The position numbers were made by a program, and so were the translations under genes. The notes under the pieces were generated by a model. It did no database searches. It saw only the letters and a list, made by a program, of their open reading frames with translations, and was not told where the DNA came from. Positions 33,953-42,659 of a DNA stretch of 59,380 nt are shown piece after piece. The DNA comes from Phenylobacterium deserti (GTDB taxonomy: Bacteria; Pseudomonadota; Alphaproteobacteria; Caulobacterales; Caulobacteraceae), in assembly GCA_943332615.1 (NCBI GenBank), contig CALQQB010000021.1, positions 1-59,380 on the forward strand. The letters run 5' to 3'. The first letter of the stretch is position 1, and each line of letters opens with the position of its first letter.

Positions 33953-35059
33953 ATGGCCAGTTCGCTCAAGGGCCGCATCGTTCCCATCGCTTCGGGCGGG
34001 GTTGCCGTGATTGCGGTCGCCGTCGGCGGCGCGTTCTGGTGGATTGACAAGCAGAAGTACGAAACCACCGACAACGCCTTCGTCGCCGCCGACAAGGTGA
34101 GCGTCGCCTCCCTGGTGGACGGCGCCGTGGCCGAGGTGCTGGTAGACGACAACCAGCCGGTCCGCCCGGGCCAACTTCTCGTCCGAATTGACCCCGCCAG
34201 CCTCAAGGTGCGCCTGGCGCAGGCCGACGCCAACGCCCGCGCTCTCGAGGCCGCCGTCTCGGCCGTGGACGACAAGGCCCGGCTGGAGCAGGCGATGATC
34301 GCCCAGAAGGCCGCCGCGGTCGACGCCGCCGACGCCCAGGCCAGGTGGGCCGCCGCCGAGATGACCCGGTATGGCCAGCTCGCCCAGTCCGGCTGGGTCT
34401 CCTCGCAGCGCGCCCAGACCGTCAAGACCGCTCAGGATCAGGCTGTCGCCGGCGTCGGCCAGGCCCGCGCCACACTTGAAGCCGAGCGCCGCGCCGCCCA
34501 GTCGCTGGGGTCGGCCCGCGACCAGAGCTTGGCACAGGCCGCCGCCGCCCGCGCCGCGGCCGACCTGACCCGCATCGACCTTTCCCGCACTGAGGTGCGC
34601 GCGCCCGTGGCCGGCGTCGTCGGCGCCCGCGCCGTGCGGGTGGGCCAGTACGTGCGTCCGGGCGGCATGCTCCTGAGCATCGTGCCGCTGGCCGACGCCT
34701 ATGTGATCGCGAACTTCAAGGAGACCCAGGTCTCTCGTATGCGCATGGGCCAGGCGGTCGAGATTCACGCCGACGCCTTCGGGAAGCAGGTGATCCGGGG
34801 CCATGTCGACAGCTTCGCCCCCGCCACCGGCGCCGAGTTCGCCATGATCCCGGTGGAGAACGCGGTCGGCAACTTCACCAAGATCACCCAGCGCCTGCCC
34901 GTCCGCATCGCTATCGACGCCAACCAGAAGCTGGCCGGCGCCCTGCGCCCCGGCCTGTCGCTGAAGGTGAAGGTGGACGTGACCCGCCAGACCGGTGCGT
35001 CGTTCGCCGAGTCCGGCCAGTCACCGGACCGGTACGCAAGCCGCGGCGTGACTCGCTGA
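33953..35059 (+). CDS. EmrA/HlyD-family periplasmic adaptor
   Basis: A 368-residue membrane-fusion protein linking an inner-membrane pump to an outer-membrane channel. It has one N-terminal membrane helix (IVPIASGGVAVIAVAVGGAFWWI), a split lipoyl domain (DKVSVASLVDGAVAEVLVDDNQPVRPGQLLVRIDP and VRAPVAGVVGARAVRVGQYVRPGGMLLSIVPL), a long alanine-rich coiled coil (about 80-215) and a beta-barrel ending in RPGLSLKVKVDV. ATG 33953 was chosen because it follows the operators and starts at the helix. It is first gene of a three-gene operon with an MFS pump and its TetR regulator. Confidence 0.93.
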   Translation: MASSLKGRIVPIASGGVAVIAVAVGGAFWWIDKQKYETTDNAFVAADKVSVASLVDGAVAEVLVDDNQPVRPGQLLVRIDPASLKVRLAQADANARALEAAVSAVDDKARLEQAMIAQKAAAVDAADAQARWAAAEMTRYGQLAQSGWVSSQRAQTVKTAQDQAVAGVGQARATLEAERRAAQSLGSARDQSLAQAAAARAAADLTRIDLSRTEVRAPVAGVVGARAVRVGQYVRPGGMLLSIVPLADAYVIANFKETQVSRMRMGQAVEIHADAFGKQVIRGHVDSFAPATGAEFAMIPVENAVGNFTKITQRLPVRIAIDANQKLAGALRPGLSLKVKVDVTRQTGASFAESGQSPDRYASRGVTR

Positions 35060-35063
35060 ACCC

Positions 35064-36689
35064 TTGACTGACGCGGCCCTCAATCACGGCCTAGGCGCCG
35101 TTCCCCGCCCGCCGCCGGCGACGTTCCTGGGCGCGGACGGTTCCGAGGTGAACTGGACCAAGGTGTTCCTTGGTTTCGGCGGCATGATCATCGGCCAGTT
35201 CATGGCCATGCTGGACATTCAGATCGTGGCCAGCTCGCTGACCCAGATCCAGTCCGGCGTCAGCGCCACGGCCGACGAGATCGCCTGGGTGCAGACCATC
35301 TACCTCCTGGCCGAGGTCGTGATCATGCCGCTCACCGCCTATCTGACGAAAATGTGGGGCACGCGGACGTTCTACGTCATCGCGGTGGTGGGCTTCACGG
35401 TGACCTCGGCGGCGGTCGGCCTGTCGTCGTCCGTGCCGATGATGATCGGCTTCCGGGCGCTGCAGGGCCTGTTCGCGGGCGCGATGATCCCACCCGTCTT
35501 TGCCACCGCCATGACGATCTTTCCGCCCGAACGGCGGATGATGGCCAATGTGACGGTCGGCCTGATCGTGACTCTGTCCGGCACCATCGGGCCGACCCTG
35601 GGGGGCCACGTCACCGATCTGCTCGACTGGCGATGGTTGTTCTTCATCAACATCCCGGTCGGCGTTCTCGTCATCTTCCTGGTCGGCCGCTACGCCGATT
35701 TCGACAAGGGTGACCCCAGCCTCTCGAAGGGTATCGACTGGTGGGGCGTGGGTCTGATGTCGGTCTTCCTGCTGTCGCTGCAGTATGTCCTCGAGGAGGG
35801 CAACGGCGACGGCTGGTTCCAGGACACGGCTATCCTTTGGCTCAGCGTGACGGCGGCGCTGGCCGGCGCGGCCTTCATCTGGCGGCAGCTGACCTACTGG
35901 CAGCCCATCGTGTCTCTGAAGCCCTTTGCCGATCCCAACTTCGCGCTGGGCGTCGCCATGACCTTCGTCACCGGGATCAGTATGTTTGGCGGCACGTTCC
36001 TGATGCCGCTCTACCTTGGCCGGGTGCGGGGCTATTCCTCCTCGGAGGTCGGCACCACCATGCTGGTCACCGGCCTGACCATGTTCCTGACCGCGCCGCT
36101 CATCGGACGCCTGGTGCGCGTGGTGGACGCAAGGCTCGCCCTGGTGGTCGGCTTCGCCATGAGCGGTTGGGCGATGCAACTCGCCGTCCACATCACGGAC
36201 CAGTGGGGATTCGCCGAGTTCTTCGTCCTGCAGGCGGTCAGGGGCGTCAGCATGATGCTCGCCATGATTGCCGCCCAGCAGCTCAGTGTCGCAACGCTTC
36301 CGCTCCAGCACATGAAAGACGCGTCCGGCCTGATCAACCTGACCCGCAATGTCGCCGGAGCCCTCGGGCTGGCGATGCTCTCGACCATCCTCAGTCACCA
36401 GGGCGCGGTCCATTACATGGAGCTGACCAGCGCGGCCGGCCAGGCCAATCCCGCCAGTTCAGCGCTGATGGACGGACTGACCCAGATGATGAGCGCCGGC
36501 GGGCTCGCGGACCCCGAGGCGACCGCGAGGCGCGCCATGAGCGGGCTGATCCACCGCCAGGCCGCGGTGCTGAGCTTTGGCGACGCCTTCGCCGCCCTGG
36601 CGATTTCGTGCTGGATTGCGGCAGCCCTGGGTCTGTTTGCCCGCCCGGGCTCGGCGATGGCGCGGGCCGACGATGCGGGCCGCCACTGA
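35064..36689 (+). CDS. DHA2-family MFS multidrug transporter (EmrB-like)
   Basis: A 541-residue 14-helix proton-drug antiporter. The first helix carries the DHA2 motif GQFMAMLDIQIVASSLTQIQ; IAWVQTIYLLAEVVIMPLTAYLTKMWGTRTFY (motif A region), FRALQGLFAGAMIPPVF and TVGLIVTLSGTIGPTLGGHVTD (motif C) follow. The start is TTG 35064, 5 bp after the adaptor stop. With the adaptor it makes an EmrAB-type tripartite pump. Substrates cannot be told from sequence. The TetR gene begins inside its stop codon (TGATG). Confidence 0.94.
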   Translation: MTDAALNHGLGAVPRPPPATFLGADGSEVNWTKVFLGFGGMIIGQFMAMLDIQIVASSLTQIQSGVSATADEIAWVQTIYLLAEVVIMPLTAYLTKMWGTRTFYVIAVVGFTVTSAAVGLSSSVPMMIGFRALQGLFAGAMIPPVFATAMTIFPPERRMMANVTVGLIVTLSGTIGPTLGGHVTDLLDWRWLFFINIPVGVLVIFLVGRYADFDKGDPSLSKGIDWWGVGLMSVFLLSLQYVLEEGNGDGWFQDTAILWLSVTAALAGAAFIWRQLTYWQPIVSLKPFADPNFALGVAMTFVTGISMFGGTFLMPLYLGRVRGYSSSEVGTTMLVTGLTMFLTAPLIGRLVRVVDARLALVVGFAMSGWAMQLAVHITDQWGFAEFFVLQAVRGVSMMLAMIAAQQLSVATLPLQHMKDASGLINLTRNVAGALGLAMLSTILSHQGAVHYMELTSAAGQANPASSALMDGLTQMMSAGGLADPEATARRAMSGLIHRQAAVLSFGDAFAALAISCWIAAALGLFARPGSAMARADDAGRH

Positions 36690-37297
36690 TGGGCCGCGCT
36701 CCGGGACAGATCGACATCTCCAAGAACGAGGCCATCCTCGACGCCGCCATGATCGTGCTGGCCGAGCGGGGCGTCTCGGTCTCGATGGAGGAGATCGCCC
36801 GGCGCGCCGGCGTCTCCAAGCAGACGATCTACAACCACTACGGCTCCAAGGCCGAGCTGGTGCGAATCATGGCCGAACGCCGGGTGCATGAGATGACGGC
36901 GCCGCTGGGCGCGCCGGACGCCCTGGAAAACCCCCAGGACGCCCTGGCCGGGTTCGCGCGCGTTCTGCTGGACGCCGCCTTTCAGACCAAGGGCGCCGGG
37001 CTCTATCGAACCGCCATCCTGCACGCGCCGGAGATGCCGGACGTGGCGCGGGCCTTGTGGGAGGCCGGCCCGGAGTCCAGCCGGGCGCGTCTGGCGGCCT
37101 ACCTGGCGCTTGAAACCAAGGCTGGTCGGCTCTTCTGCCCCAACCCCGCGGAGGCCGCGGAGTTTTTCGCGGGCATGGTGATGGGCTCCTACCAGACCGC
37201 CCTGCTGCTGGGCATCGAGGTGGCCCTCGACGCCGCCAGGGTCGAGCGCATCGCCACCGAGGCGTCGATGCGCTTCATTCGAGCCTACGCGGTTTAG
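36689..37297 (+). CDS. TetR-family repressor of the efflux operon
   Basis: A 202-residue regulator. The N-terminal helix-turn-helix is AAMIVLAERGVSVSMEEIARRAGVSKQTIYNHYGSKAELVRIM (residues about 18-60). The C-terminal ligand domain contains the AefR-like pattern YRTAILHAPEMPDVARALWEAGPESSRARLAAYLA. The start overlaps the pump's stop (TGATG), so it is made only when the operon is transcribed, a negative-feedback layout. The two matching palindromes before the first gene are its likely targets. Its TAG shares 4 bp with the convergent fabI stop. Confidence 0.92.
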   Translation: MGRAPGQIDISKNEAILDAAMIVLAERGVSVSMEEIARRAGVSKQTIYNHYGSKAELVRIMAERRVHEMTAPLGAPDALENPQDALAGFARVLLDAAFQTKGAGLYRTAILHAPEMPDVARALWEAGPESSRARLAAYLALETKAGRLFCPNPAEAAEFFAGMVMGSYQTALLLGIEVALDAARVERIATEASMRFIRAYAV

Positions 37298-38115
37298 CCT
37301 TCCGCCGCTTCGTCTTCCGAGAAGCCCATGATGTGGAAACCAGCGTCCACATGGACGACCTCGCCGGTCGTGGATTGGCCCAGATCCGACAGCAGCCACA
37401 GCGCCGCGCCGGCCACGCCCTCCATCGAGGTGTCTTGCTTCATCGCCGAGAGCGAGCGACCCTTGGCCAGCATGCCGCGACCGCCGGAGATGCCGGCCAG
37501 GGACAGGGTTTTCATGGCGCCGGGTGACAGCGCGTTGACCCGGATGCCCTTCGGCCCCAGGTCGCGGGCGGCATAGCGGACGGACGCCTCAAGCGCCGCC
37601 TTGGCCACGCCCATGGTGTTGTAGTTCGGGATCGCGCGCTCGGAGCCCATGTAGGTCAGCGTCAGGATCGAGCCGCCGGTCTCCGGCATCAGCGCCGCAG
37701 CGCGCTTGGCGCAGTCCACGAAGCTGAACGCCGAGATGTTCATGGCCCGCAGGAAGCCCTCACGGGTGGTGTTGTCGACGAAGGAGCCCTTGAGCTCGTC
37801 CTTGTTGGCGAAGGCGATGGCGTGGACGAAGAAGTCGATCTGGCCGAACGCCTGCTTCACGACGCCGAAGGCCGTGTCCATGGCCGCATCGTCGGTGACA
37901 TCGACCGGCGCCAGAACCTTGACCCCGATGCTGTCGGCCAGCGGCTGCACCCGCCGCTCCATGCCGGGCAGATGAAGGAAAGCAAGCTCGGCGCCCTGGG
38001 CGGCCAGCTGGCTGGCAATGCCCCAGGCGATGGACTGATGGTTGGCGACCCCGGTGACGACGCCCCGCTTGCCCTGCATCAGGGTCCCGGTCGGCATCTG
38101 ATAGTCGTCGGCCAC
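37294..38115 (-). CDS. fabI: enoyl-[acyl-carrier-protein] reductase FabI
   Basis: A 273-residue short-chain-dehydrogenase-type enoyl-ACP reductase that completes each fatty-acid elongation cycle. Features are GKRGVVTGVANHQSIAWGIASQLAAQGAELAF, FFVHAIAFANKDELKGSF, the catalytic YNTMGVAK (Y-x6-K) and KTLSLAGISGGRGML, the triclosan-contact loop. The start is GTG 38115, 7 nt after AGGAGA; ATG 38097 would be the next choice. It ends the minus-strand cluster fabA-fabB-small protein-fabI. Confidence 0.94.
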   Translation of the reverse strand: MADDYQMPTGTLMQGKRGVVTGVANHQSIAWGIASQLAAQGAELAFLHLPGMERRVQPLADSIGVKVLAPVDVTDDAAMDTAFGVVKQAFGQIDFFVHAIAFANKDELKGSFVDNTTREGFLRAMNISAFSFVDCAKRAAALMPETGGSILTLTYMGSERAIPNYNTMGVAKAALEASVRYAARDLGPKGIRVNALSPGAMKTLSLAGISGGRGMLAKGRSLSAMKQDTSMEGVAGAALWLLSDLGQSTTGEVVHVDAGFHIMGFSEDEAAEG

Positions 38116-38156
38116 GTGTCGTTCTCCTATCCGCGCGTGGGGCGGTTTGTGAACGA

Positions 38157-38363
38157 TCACGCCCCGGGTGTCATCCGGGAATGGCGGGCGCGCCATTCGG
38201 CAAGCACTTCAGCCGGATCATGCCCCAGAGCCAGGATACGCGCTTCCCAGCGTTCCATCGCCCGGTCGTAATAGTCGAGGATACAGGGATCGCAGCCGCG
38301 CTGGCAGCACTCCTGCGGGTCGATCGGCTGCGGTGGGCGCGGAAGTGGCGGGTCGTCGGCCAC
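38157..38363 (-). CDS. small cysteine-motif protein (oxidoreductase-like domain)
   Basis: A 68-residue protein. After a proline-rich start (PPLPRPPQPIDPQE) it has CCQRGCDPCILDYYDRAMERWEARI. This C-C-x-x-G-C-x-x-C-x-x-D-x-Y pattern defines the oxidoreductase-like (PF09791-type) domain also found at the N-terminus of some eukaryotic reductases. The four cysteines could bind a metal or act in redox chemistry; neither is shown. It lies 8 bp after fabB and 41 bp before fabI in one apparent operon. Confidence 0.82.
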   Translation of the reverse strand: MADDPPLPRPPQPIDPQECCQRGCDPCILDYYDRAMERWEARILALGHDPAEVLAEWRARHSRMTPGA

Positions 38364-38371
38364 GCCGGGAC

Positions 38372-39577
38372 CTACACCCTGGCCATCACCAGGCAGCCAT
38401 TCGTGCCGCCGAAGCCAAAGCTGTTGCTCATCACCGTCTCCAGCGGCCGGTCGATGCGCTGGCGCACGATCGGCAGGTCGGCGAAGGCCGGGTCGAGGTT
38501 CTCGATGTGGGCGCTTTCGGCGGCGAAGCCGTTGTTCAGCATCAGCAGGCTGTAAATCGCCTCTTGCGCCCCGGCGGCGCCCAGACTGTGCCCGGTCAGG
38601 GACTTGGTGGACGAGATCAGCGGGGCCTTGTCGCCAAACACCGCGCGAACCGCCTCCATCTCCTTGAGGTCACCGACCGGCGTTGAGGTGCCGTGCGGGT
38701 TCAGGTAGTCGATGGTGCGGCCGTCGGCGTTCGCCAGTCGCATGCACCGCGCCGCCCCTTCACCGGACGGGGCAACCATGTCGAAGCCGTCTGAGTTGGC
38801 CGCGTAGCCGACGATCTCGCCGTAGATCTTGGCCCCGCGCGCCTTGGCGTGCTCCAGTTCTTCCAGCACCACGATCCCGGCGCCGCCGGCGATCACGAAG
38901 CCGTCGCGGTCCACGTCGTAGGCGCGGCTGGCCACCGCGGGCCTATCGTTGAACTTGGAGCTCATGGCCCCCATGGCGTCGAACAGGACGCTCAAGGTCC
39001 AGTCCAGCTCTTCCGTGCCGCCGGCGAACACCACGTCCTGCTTGCCCATCAGGATCTGCTCGTAGCCCACCCCGATGCAGTGGGTGGAGGTGGCGCAGGC
39101 CGAACTGATCGAGAAGTTCAGGCCACGGATCTTGAACCACGTGGACAGGGTCGCCGACGGGCCGGAACTCATGGCCTTGGGCACGGCGAAGGGGCCGACC
39201 CGCTTGGGCCCGCGCGTCTTCGCCGTTTCGGCCGATTCAATGATCGAGCGCGTCGAAGGTCCGCCGGAGCCCACGATCAGGCCGGTCCTATCATGCGAGA
39301 CTTCGCCTTCCTCCAGGCCCGAGTCGGCGATCGCCTGTTCCATGGCGATGTGGCTGAAGCCGGTGCCCTGGGCCAGGAACCGGGCGGCCCGGCGATCGAC
39401 CATCGACTCCCACTCGAGCTGAGGCGGGGCGTGCACCTGGGAGCGGAATCCCAGCGCGGCGTACTCCGGCGCGGCGATCACCCCGGACCGGGCTTCGCGC
39501 AGCGAGGCCAGCACCTCGTTGGTGTTGTTGCCGATGGAGGAAACGATCCCCATCCCTGAGACGACGACGCGGCGCAT
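38372..39577 (-). CDS. fabB: beta-ketoacyl-ACP synthase I FabB
   Basis: A 401-residue condensing enzyme needed to elongate unsaturated fatty acids. The catalytic triad is visible: Cys in [10 protein letters not shown], His in [13 protein letters not shown] and His in [15 protein letters not shown]. The N-terminus [21 protein letters not shown] and C-terminal [14 protein letters not shown] are standard. Pairing with fabA 12 bp upstream identifies it as FabB rather than FabF. Together FabA and FabB provide the anaerobic route to unsaturated acyl chains. Confidence 0.96.
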   Translation of the reverse strand: MRRVVVSGMGIVSSIGNNTNEVLASLREARSGVIAAPEYAALGFRSQVHAPPQLEWESMVDRRAARFLAQGTGFSHIAMEQAIADSGLEEGEVSHDRTGLIVGSGGPSTRSIIESAETAKTRGPKRVGPFAVPKAMSSGPSATLSTWFKIRGLNFSISSACATSTHCIGVGYEQILMGKQDVVFAGGTEELDWTLSVLFDAMGAMSSKFNDRPAVASRAYDVDRDGFVIAGGAGIVVLEELEHAKARGAKIYGEIVGYAANSDGFDMVAPSGEGAARCMRLANADGRTIDYLNPHGTSTPVGDLKEMEAVRAVFGDKAPLISSTKSLTGHSLGAAGAQEAIYSLLMLNNGFAAESAHIENLDPAFADLPIVRQRIDRPLETVMSNSFGFGGTNGCLVMARV

Positions 39578-39589
39578 CAGAATACTTCC

Positions 39590-40132
39590 TCAGTTAGACT
39601 CGGCTCGGGCCGGGTCTCCAGCCTTGAAGAGACCTACGCGCAGGTCCTTCGCCTCGTAGATGGGCTTACCATCGGCGAGGAGAACCCCATCGCCGATGCC
39701 CATGACCAACCGGCGCAGGATCACACGCTTCATTTCGATCTTGTAGGTCACACGCTTGATGTCGGGGGTGACTTCGCCAAAGAACCGGACCCCGCCCGCG
39801 CCAAGCGCCCGGCCCCGACCGGGCGCGCCGCTCCATCCGAGGAAGAAGCCGACCAGCTGCCACAGGGCGTCCAACCCCAGGCAGCCCGGCATCACTGGAT
39901 CGTTTATGAAGTGGCAGGCAAAGAACCAGAGGTCCGGATTGATGTCGAGTTCGGCCTCGATGTAGCCCTTGCCGTGGGCCCCGCCGGTCGAGTTGATCTC
40001 GACGATCCGGTCGAACATGAGCATCGGCGGGACGGGCAGCTGGGCGTTGCCCGGGCCGAACATCTCGCCGCGCCCGCACGCCAGCAGCTGTTCGAAGCTG
40101 AAGCTGGAAGGCCGGGCCGCCACGTCGTTCAT
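39590..40132 (-). CDS. fabA: 3-hydroxydecanoyl-ACP dehydratase/isomerase FabA
   Basis: A 180-residue hotdog-fold enzyme that dehydrates 3-hydroxydecanoyl-ACP and isomerises the product, introducing the cis double bond. The active-site His lies in [24 protein letters not shown] and the catalytic Asp in the last part of that helix. [17 protein letters not shown] and [21 protein letters not shown] also match. ATG 40132 heads the fabA-fabB-small protein-fabI cluster; the promoter should lie in the 56 bp before it. Confidence 0.96.
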   Translation of the reverse strand: MNDVAARPSSFSFEQLLACGRGEMFGPGNAQLPVPPMLMFDRIVEINSTGGAHGKGYIEAELDINPDLWFFACHFINDPVMPGCLGLDALWQLVGFFLGWSGAPGRGRALGAGGVRFFGEVTPDIKRVTYKIEMKRVILRRLVMGIGDGVLLADGKPIYEAKDLRVGLFKAGDPARAESN

Positions 40133-40188
40133 GAAATTGGACCTTGGTTCTAGGAAGGGTGGGGCCTAGCACGGTCCCAGCCAGCGCC

Positions 40189-40707
40189 TCAACGGCATTG
40201 CAGCGCCTCCGAGGTTCCCCATAGCGCACCTTGCCGCACCCAGCCGGCCCCTTCGGCGGTCTTGACCTTGCACCAGCCCTTGTCGCAGCGGGCCAGGCCC
40301 GCCAGGGCGCGGACGTTCAGATAGGCGGCGGGCTCCGCCCCCGGCTTCGGCGTCCGGTAGAGCGGCGCGGGCTTGCCGCTCATGTTGATCACGTTGCGGC
40401 GACCGTCGGTCACGCGCTTGTGCACCCAGGTGACCTGGCCTTCGGGATCGCAGACGCGCCGCCACTCGCTGGTCTCGGCCACCACCTGCAGCGGCAGGCC
40501 GCGCGTACGGTAGATGAAGCGAAGCTTGTGATCCTCACCGGGACCGGCCCGGGCGTTCACCTTGGGAAACTTCAGCGTGATGTAGCGGGGGACAGGATAG
40601 CCCGAGGGCGTCTGCCGCTCGGCCGGCGCGGCCTGCGCGCCGGCGGCGATGCAGCCCGCCAAACCCAGCGCCGCCAGGACAGGCGCCTTGCCACGATGTA
40701 CTGCCAA
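40189..40707 (-). CDS. secreted SH3-domain protein
   Basis: A 172-residue exported protein with two bacterial SH3-like repeats. The signal peptide (LAALGLAGCIAAGAQA) is followed by FPKVNARAGPGEDHKLRFIYRTRGLPLQVVAETSEWRRVCDPEGQVTWVHKRV and then APLYRTPKPGAEPAAYLNVRALAGLARCDKGWCKVK. The V-N-A-R-x-G-P-G opening is typical of the SH3b family (DUF1058) in alphaproteobacteria, thought to act at the cell envelope. The start appears to be TTG 40707. Paired cysteines (CD...WC) may form disulfides. It is upstream of fabA by 56 bp. Confidence 0.85.
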   Translation of the reverse strand: MAVHRGKAPVLAALGLAGCIAAGAQAAPAERQTPSGYPVPRYITLKFPKVNARAGPGEDHKLRFIYRTRGLPLQVVAETSEWRRVCDPEGQVTWVHKRVTDGRRNVINMSGKPAPLYRTPKPGAEPAAYLNVRALAGLARCDKGWCKVKTAEGAGWVRQGALWGTSEALQCR

Positions 40708-40824
40708 TCTCGCGCCTCGCCTTGGCCGTCCCCGGCCCCCCTGCTAAGGGTTCCGCAAATCAGCGCCGAACGTGGCGCAGGAAACGCACCCTTTTCACCT
40801 AGGCGCCCCTTTTCCCGTAGGCAC

Positions 40825-41811
40825 ATGGCCACCCGCAAGCCGAAAGTCATCGTCACGCGCAAACTGCCGGACTCGGTCGAGACCCGCATGCGCGAACTGT
40901 TCGACACCGAACTGAACGTCACCGACGAGCCGATGAGCCGCAAGCAGCTGATCGAGGCTATCGGACGCTGCGACGTGCTGGCTCCCACCATCACCGACAA
41001 GCTCGACGCCGCCCTGCTGGCCAAGGTCGGGGAGAAGCTGAAGCTGATCGCCAATTTCGGGGCGGGCGTTGACCACATCGACGTGGCCGCCGCCAACGCG
41101 GCCGGCCTGCTGGTCACCAACACGCCGGGCGTGCTGACCGACGACACCGCCGACCTGACCCTGACCCTGATCCTGGCGACCCTGCGGCGGGTGATCGAGG
41201 GAGCCAATGCGCTGCAGGCCGGCGAATTCACCGGCTGGGCGCCCACCTGGATGCTGGGCCGCCGCCTCAGCGGCAAGCGGCTGGGGATCATCGGCATGGG
41301 CCGGATCGGCACCGCCGTGGCGCGCCGGGCCAAGGCCTTCGGGGTCCAGATCCACTACCACAACCGAAAGCCGGTCAGTCACCTGGTCTCTGAGGAACTG
41401 GAGGCGACCTACTGGGACAGCCTGGACCAGATGCTGGCGCGGATGGACATCATCACCGTCCACTCGCCCCACACGCCGGCCACGTTCCATCTGCTCTCGG
41501 GCCGTCGCCTGAAGCTGCTGCAGCCGCACGCCATCGTCATCAACACCGCCCGCGGCGGGATCATCGACGAGGCGGCGCTGGCGGACCTGCTGGCCTCAGG
41601 CGCTATCGCCGGCGCCGGACTCGACGTGTTCGAGATGGAGCCGCGGATCAACCCCAAGCTCCTGAAGCTGCCCAATGCCGTGCTGCTGCCGCACATGGGC
41701 TCGGCCACCGTCGAGGCCCGCGTCGATATGGGCGAGAAGGTGATCATCAACATCAAGACCTGGATGGACGGCCACCGCCCGCCGGACCGGGTGCTGACGC
41801 AGATGCTGTAG
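40825..41811 (+). CDS. D-isomer 2-hydroxyacid dehydrogenase (glyoxylate reductase-like)
   Basis: A 328-residue NAD(P)H-dependent dehydrogenase. The substrate loop contains IANFGAGVDHIDVAAANAAGL; the Rossmann motif is GKRLGIIGMGRIGTAVARRAKAFG; the catalytic Arg, Glu and His lie in INTARGGIIDEAALADLL, GLDVFEMEPRI and LLPHMGSAT. Residues HNRKPV after the second strand favour NADP(H), as in glyoxylate/hydroxypyruvate reductases. The precise substrate is open. ATG 40825 follows the AT-poor gap from the divergent SH3 gene. Confidence 0.92.
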   Translation: MATRKPKVIVTRKLPDSVETRMRELFDTELNVTDEPMSRKQLIEAIGRCDVLAPTITDKLDAALLAKVGEKLKLIANFGAGVDHIDVAAANAAGLLVTNTPGVLTDDTADLTLTLILATLRRVIEGANALQAGEFTGWAPTWMLGRRLSGKRLGIIGMGRIGTAVARRAKAFGVQIHYHNRKPVSHLVSEELEATYWDSLDQMLARMDIITVHSPHTPATFHLLSGRRLKLLQPHAIVINTARGGIIDEAALADLLASGAIAGAGLDVFEMEPRINPKLLKLPNAVLLPHMGSATVEARVDMGEKVIINIKTWMDGHRPPDRVLTQML

Positions 41812-41837
41812 GGCCCGAGCACTCTCTGTTTCGCGTG

Positions 41838-42575
41838 TCATCCCCCGCACACGGGACAGTCCGGATCGCCCGCCACACGGACGGTGCGGGTTTCGGCGGC
41901 CAGGGCGTCATAGATCAGCAGGCGGCCGGACAGCGCGTCCCCCGCGCCGGTGATCAGCTTGATCGCCTCCAGAGCCATCATCGAACCGATCACCCCGGCC
42001 AAGGCCCCGATGACGCCGACGGCCACGCAGGTCTCGGCCTCCGGCGGGATGTCCGGCACCAGGCAGCGGTAGCAGGGCCGCGCGCCGAACACCCCCACCT
42101 GCCCGGTCCAGCGGCCGATCGCGCCGGAGACCAGGGGCTTGCCGTGCTTCACGCAGGCGGCGTTGACGCAGAAGCGGGTGGCGAAGTCGTCGGTGCCGTC
42201 CAGCACCAGGTCGACGCCCTCGACGAGCTCATCGGCGCTGCCGGGGTCGAACGCGCCCTTGAAGCCGGCCACGAACACATGGGGGTTGAGCGCATGCAGG
42301 CGGTCGGCCGCGGCCTCGACCTTGGGCCGGGCGATGTCGTCCTCAGCATAGATCACCTGGCGCTGCAGGTTCGACCGGTCCACCTCGTCCGGGTCGGCCA
42401 GGATGATGGTGCCGACGCCAGCGGCGGCCAGGTACATCGCGGCAGGCGCGCCCAGGCCGCCGGCCCCCACCATCAGCACGCTGGCGGCCTTCAGCTTCTG
42501 CTGGCCGGGACCGCCCACCTCGCGCAGCACTAGGTGCCGGGCGTAGCGCTCGATCTCCTCGTCGGTGAACGTCAT
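41838..42575 (-). CDS. moeB: MoeB/ThiF-family adenylyltransferase
   Basis: A 245-residue E1-like enzyme that adenylates the C-terminus of a ubiquitin-like sulfur carrier (MoaD or ThiS). The ATP loop is VLMVGAGGLGAPAAMYLAAAGVG; the metal/ATP Asp is in ILADPDEVDRSNLQRQVIY; the adenylation site is LVLDGTDDFATRFCVN. Two Cys pairs (CYRC and CPVC) form the structural zinc site. No rhodanese domain is fused. MoeB is the better guess over ThiF because of its length, but no mo- or thi- gene is adjacent. ATG 42575 was chosen (MTFTDEEIERYARH). Confidence 0.9.
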   Translation of the reverse strand: MTFTDEEIERYARHLVLREVGGPGQQKLKAASVLMVGAGGLGAPAAMYLAAAGVGTIILADPDEVDRSNLQRQVIYAEDDIARPKVEAAADRLHALNPHVFVAGFKGAFDPGSADELVEGVDLVLDGTDDFATRFCVNAACVKHGKPLVSGAIGRWTGQVGVFGARPCYRCLVPDIPPEAETCVAVGVIGALAGVIGSMMALEAIKLITGAGDALSGRLLIYDALAAETRTVRVAGDPDCPVCGG

Positions 42576-42634
42576 TCCCTTGACCCCCATCCACTTGACC
42601 CGCGCCCACTTGACCGGCGCCCACTTGACCGGCG
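42575..42634. repeat. 15-bp tandem repeat (four units) between divergent genes
   Basis: Units of 15 bp end to end: a degenerate one at 42575-42589, TCCACTTGACCCGCG (42590-42604), then CCCACTTGACCGGCG twice (42605-42634). CTTGACC is kept in all four. The array lies between the moeB start and the start of the next gene, on both promoters. Confidence 0.85.
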
Positions 42635-42659
42635 TTGCGGCCCTGTTCAGATCGCCCGG

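Noticed and set aside
42534..42659. Upstream extension of the SnoaL-like protein with LDP/LDRRP repeats
   Set aside because: The repeats are the translated 15-bp array, and ATG 42660 gives a proper signal peptide.
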